From positions 620,001-684,000 of the forward strand of contig CANNCZ010000001.1 of assembly GCA_947503275.1 (NCBI GenBank): DNA of 64,000 nt, read 5' to 3'. Positions 62,716 to 64,000 of this stretch are shown one piece after another. The position numbers and the translations under genes were made by a program. Source of the DNA: an uncultured Erythrobacter sp. (lineage in GTDB: Bacteria; Pseudomonadota; Alphaproteobacteria; Sphingomonadales; Sphingomonadaceae). The notes below the pieces were generated by a model, which saw nothing but the letters and a program-made list of their open reading frames with translations, was not told where the DNA came from and did no database searches. The first letter of the stretch is position 1. Each line of letters starts with the position of its first letter.

Positions 62716-63571
62716 GCCACTCCAGCGCTTTAGCGGCCACCTCTTCAGGCGCTTCGACCTGAGGGTAATGGCCTACGGTCTCAATCAGGTGATGTCGCGC
62801 ATTCGGCACCACCTCGCGCCATTTGTCATAGGCGTGCTTTCCGGAAACCGGGTCGAGCGCGCCATTGATAAGGCCGATCTTGTCCTCTGCGCCCACCAGA
62901 GCGGCTTCCCAGCGCTGCTTGTGAGTCACGCGGTCGGCGATATAGTGCAGCAGCTTGTGCGTGATCCGGTTTCCGCGATTGTGGCTGATGAATTCCCAGA
63001 ACTGATCTAGCTCTGCCTCGCTCGGCTGAGTGTTAGGGCCAAACACCTCAGAGAAGCTTTTCCCAAATCCCTTGCGGCTAAACAGCAGGCCAAGCAGAAA
63101 GCCGATTGGTGATACGCCCAATTTCTGCATCGGGCGGGGGCGGTGTTGTTCGGGGAAGATGCCGCCATTGAGGAAGACCATCTTGCCAAGGCCTTGGGCG
63201 CCTGAGCCTTCTTGCTGACGTGCGAGCAATTCTTGCCCCACGGACACGCCGTAATCATGCACCAGTGCATCAAAATCGTTGATACCCAAATGCGCAAGAA
63301 GTGCCTGCTGAAGATCGGTCTGAAGATGTATCGAATATCCGCCGCGCGGTTTGTCAGAGAGGCCAAAGCCCAGCATATCGCAAGCAATCAGGTAGTGCTT
63401 TGCGCCCATTGTCTCCCAAACAGGAACCCAATCCCAAGCACAGGTTGGGAAGCCGTGGACTAGCAGCAATGGCCGCGCATTGGCATCCCCACCAGTCCAA
63501 TAGGCAATCTGGTGCCCGTTAAAGGCAAAATGCTTGGCGCTGTCTCGCCATTCTTGTGTATCTGCGCTCAC
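62699..63571 (-). CDS. alpha/beta hydrolase
   Basis: The 290-residue protein has the alpha/beta-hydrolase fold: oxyanion region LLLVHGFPTCAWDW, ACDMLGFGLSDKP, the likely acidic nucleophile position in ALVHDYGVSVGQEL (DYG, which would be Asp rather than Ser), and a C-terminal His in ETVGHYPQVEAPEEV. Asp in the nucleophile position would suit a haloalkane dehalogenase or epoxide hydrolase type. The start is GTG at 63571 with AGGGGAAAG before it. It overlaps the S9 peptidase tail to tail by 17 bp. Confidence 0.75.
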   Translation of the reverse strand: MSADTQEWRDSAKHFAFNGHQIAYWTGGDANARPLLLVHGFPTCAWDWVPVWETMGAKHYLIACDMLGFGLSDKPRGGYSIHLQTDLQQALLAHLGINDFDALVHDYGVSVGQELLARQQEGSGAQGLGKMVFLNGGIFPEQHRPRPMQKLGVSPIGFLLGLLFSRKGFGKSFSEVFGPNTQPSEAELDQFWEFISHNRGNRITHKLLHYIADRVTHKQRWEAALVGAEDKIGLINGALDPVSGKHAYDKWREVVPNARHHLIETVGHYPQVEAPEEVAAKALEWLTWEA

Positions 63572-63642
63572 GTCTTTCCCCTTGCAATGGCACGCTAGTG
63601 CGGTCAGCGAGGCACGCAAGCATTTGAACTGGAGTATGTGAA

Positions 63643-64000
63643 TTGGGCTATCGGGTGGCTGTTGTCGGTGCGACCGGCAATGTCGGACGCGAAGTGATGC
63701 AGGTTTTGGCCGAGCGTGAGTTTCCTTGTGACGAGGTGGCTGCGGTCGCATCCTCGCGCTCTCACGGGTCAGAGGTTGAATTTGGCGACACAGGTAAAAT
63801 GCTCAAATGCAAGAACATTGAGCATTTTGACTGGGCCGGATGGGACATTGCTTTGTTCGCCGCAGGAAGCGGGCCGGCCAAGGAGTACGCTCCCAAAGCC
63901 GCCGCCGCCGGGTGTGTGGTAATCGACAATTCCTCGCTCTATCGGATGGAGCCAGATGTGCCGTTGATCGTGCCCGAAGTGAACCCGGATGCGATCGACG
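63643..64000 (+). CDS. asd: aspartate-semialdehyde dehydrogenase, 5' part
   Basis: Asd reduces aspartyl phosphate to aspartate semialdehyde with NADPH, leading to lysine, threonine and methionine. The fragment has 119 codons and runs off the end of the window. It shows the NADP-binding start YRVAVVGATGNVGREV, AVASSRSHGS and VIDNSSLYRMEPDVPLIVPE. The start is a TTG at 63643 with GGAG eight bases upstream. Confidence 0.9.
   Translation, partial: MGYRVAVVGATGNVGREVMQVLAEREFPCDEVAAVASSRSHGSEVEFGDTGKMLKCKNIEHFDWAGWDIALFAAGSGPAKEYAPKAAAAGCVVIDNSSLYRMEPDVPLIVPEVNPDAID

Noticed and set aside
1..64000. CRISPR array, insertion sequence, prophage or integron
   Set aside because: No regularly spaced repeats, transposase, integrase or phage structural gene was seen. 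The content is core genome.

Overview
The window is a 64 kb stretch of core chromosome from an alphaproteobacterium, most likely Sphingomonadales, family Erythrobacteraceae (Erythrobacter or a close relative). The signs are a CckA hybrid kinase, a CpdR-like receiver, the split F0 operon atpI-B-E-F'-F, the order trpF-trpB-trpA-accD-folC, aroA-cmk-rpsA, ffh-rpsP-rimM-trmD-rplS, a TIGR02300 acidic protein, and direct-repeat GTTC-N7-GTTC SOS boxes. The assignment rests on gene content and style; no database was searched. No insertion sequence, prophage, integrase or CRISPR array was seen, and coding density is high with many 4-bp stop/start overlaps.

Layout. 1-10.6 kb: cckA, SOS-boxed recA, alaS, a Kef-type antiporter, icd, tRNA-Val(GAC), cpdR. 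10.7-24.6 kb: N-formylglutamate amidohydrolase, a structured intergenic region that I read as a small-RNA gene, sapC, an FAD-linked 2-hydroxyacid dehydrogenase, a DEAD-box helicase, three secreted proteins of unknown function, a hemolysin III/PAQR protein, SOS-boxed uvrD, a small Trp-rich secreted protein, rsmD, rluB and a Rieske oxygenase. 24.7-36.2 kb: two tandem AmpG-like transporters, folC-accD-trpA-(small membrane gene)-trpB-trpF, a VOC protein, a lipoprotein, pyrF-lapA and purB. 36.4-46.1 kb: a DoxX/NDH-2 fusion, radC, ydbH-ynbE-ydbL and the F0 ATP synthase operon. 46.1-53.5 kb: quinone oxidoreductase, gloB, rpsA, a lipoprotein, cmk, two small membrane genes, aroA, TIGR02300. 53.6-64 kb: tRNA-Ala(GGC), ffh, rpsP, rimM, a GRDP-like/TIGR04222 pair, a nitrilase, a small membrane protein, trmD, rplS, an S9 peptidase, an alpha/beta hydrolase, and the 5' part of asd.

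How the genes work together. cckA and cpdR are two nodes of the CtrA phosphorelay, 8 kb apart. recA and uvrD share the same SOS operator type. rimM, trmD, rplS, rpsP, rsmD, rluB, rpsA, ffh and alaS serve translation and protein targeting. ydbH-ynbE-ydbL form an envelope-spanning lipid-transport set next to the F0 genes. trpFBA, aroA, asd, pyrF, purB, folC and accD are biosynthetic.

The most interesting unexplained item is at about 11.85-11.97 kb on the minus strand. It is a roughly 110-nt unit with a promoter-like sequence nested in the upstream sapC terminator, two hairpins, an exposed CCTCCTCCC anti-Shine-Dalgarno motif and a perfect 12-bp terminator with a T6 tail. Other leads are a small membrane gene wedged between trpB and trpA, the GRDP-like/TIGR04222 pair, and the DoxX-DoxX-NDH-2 fusion.
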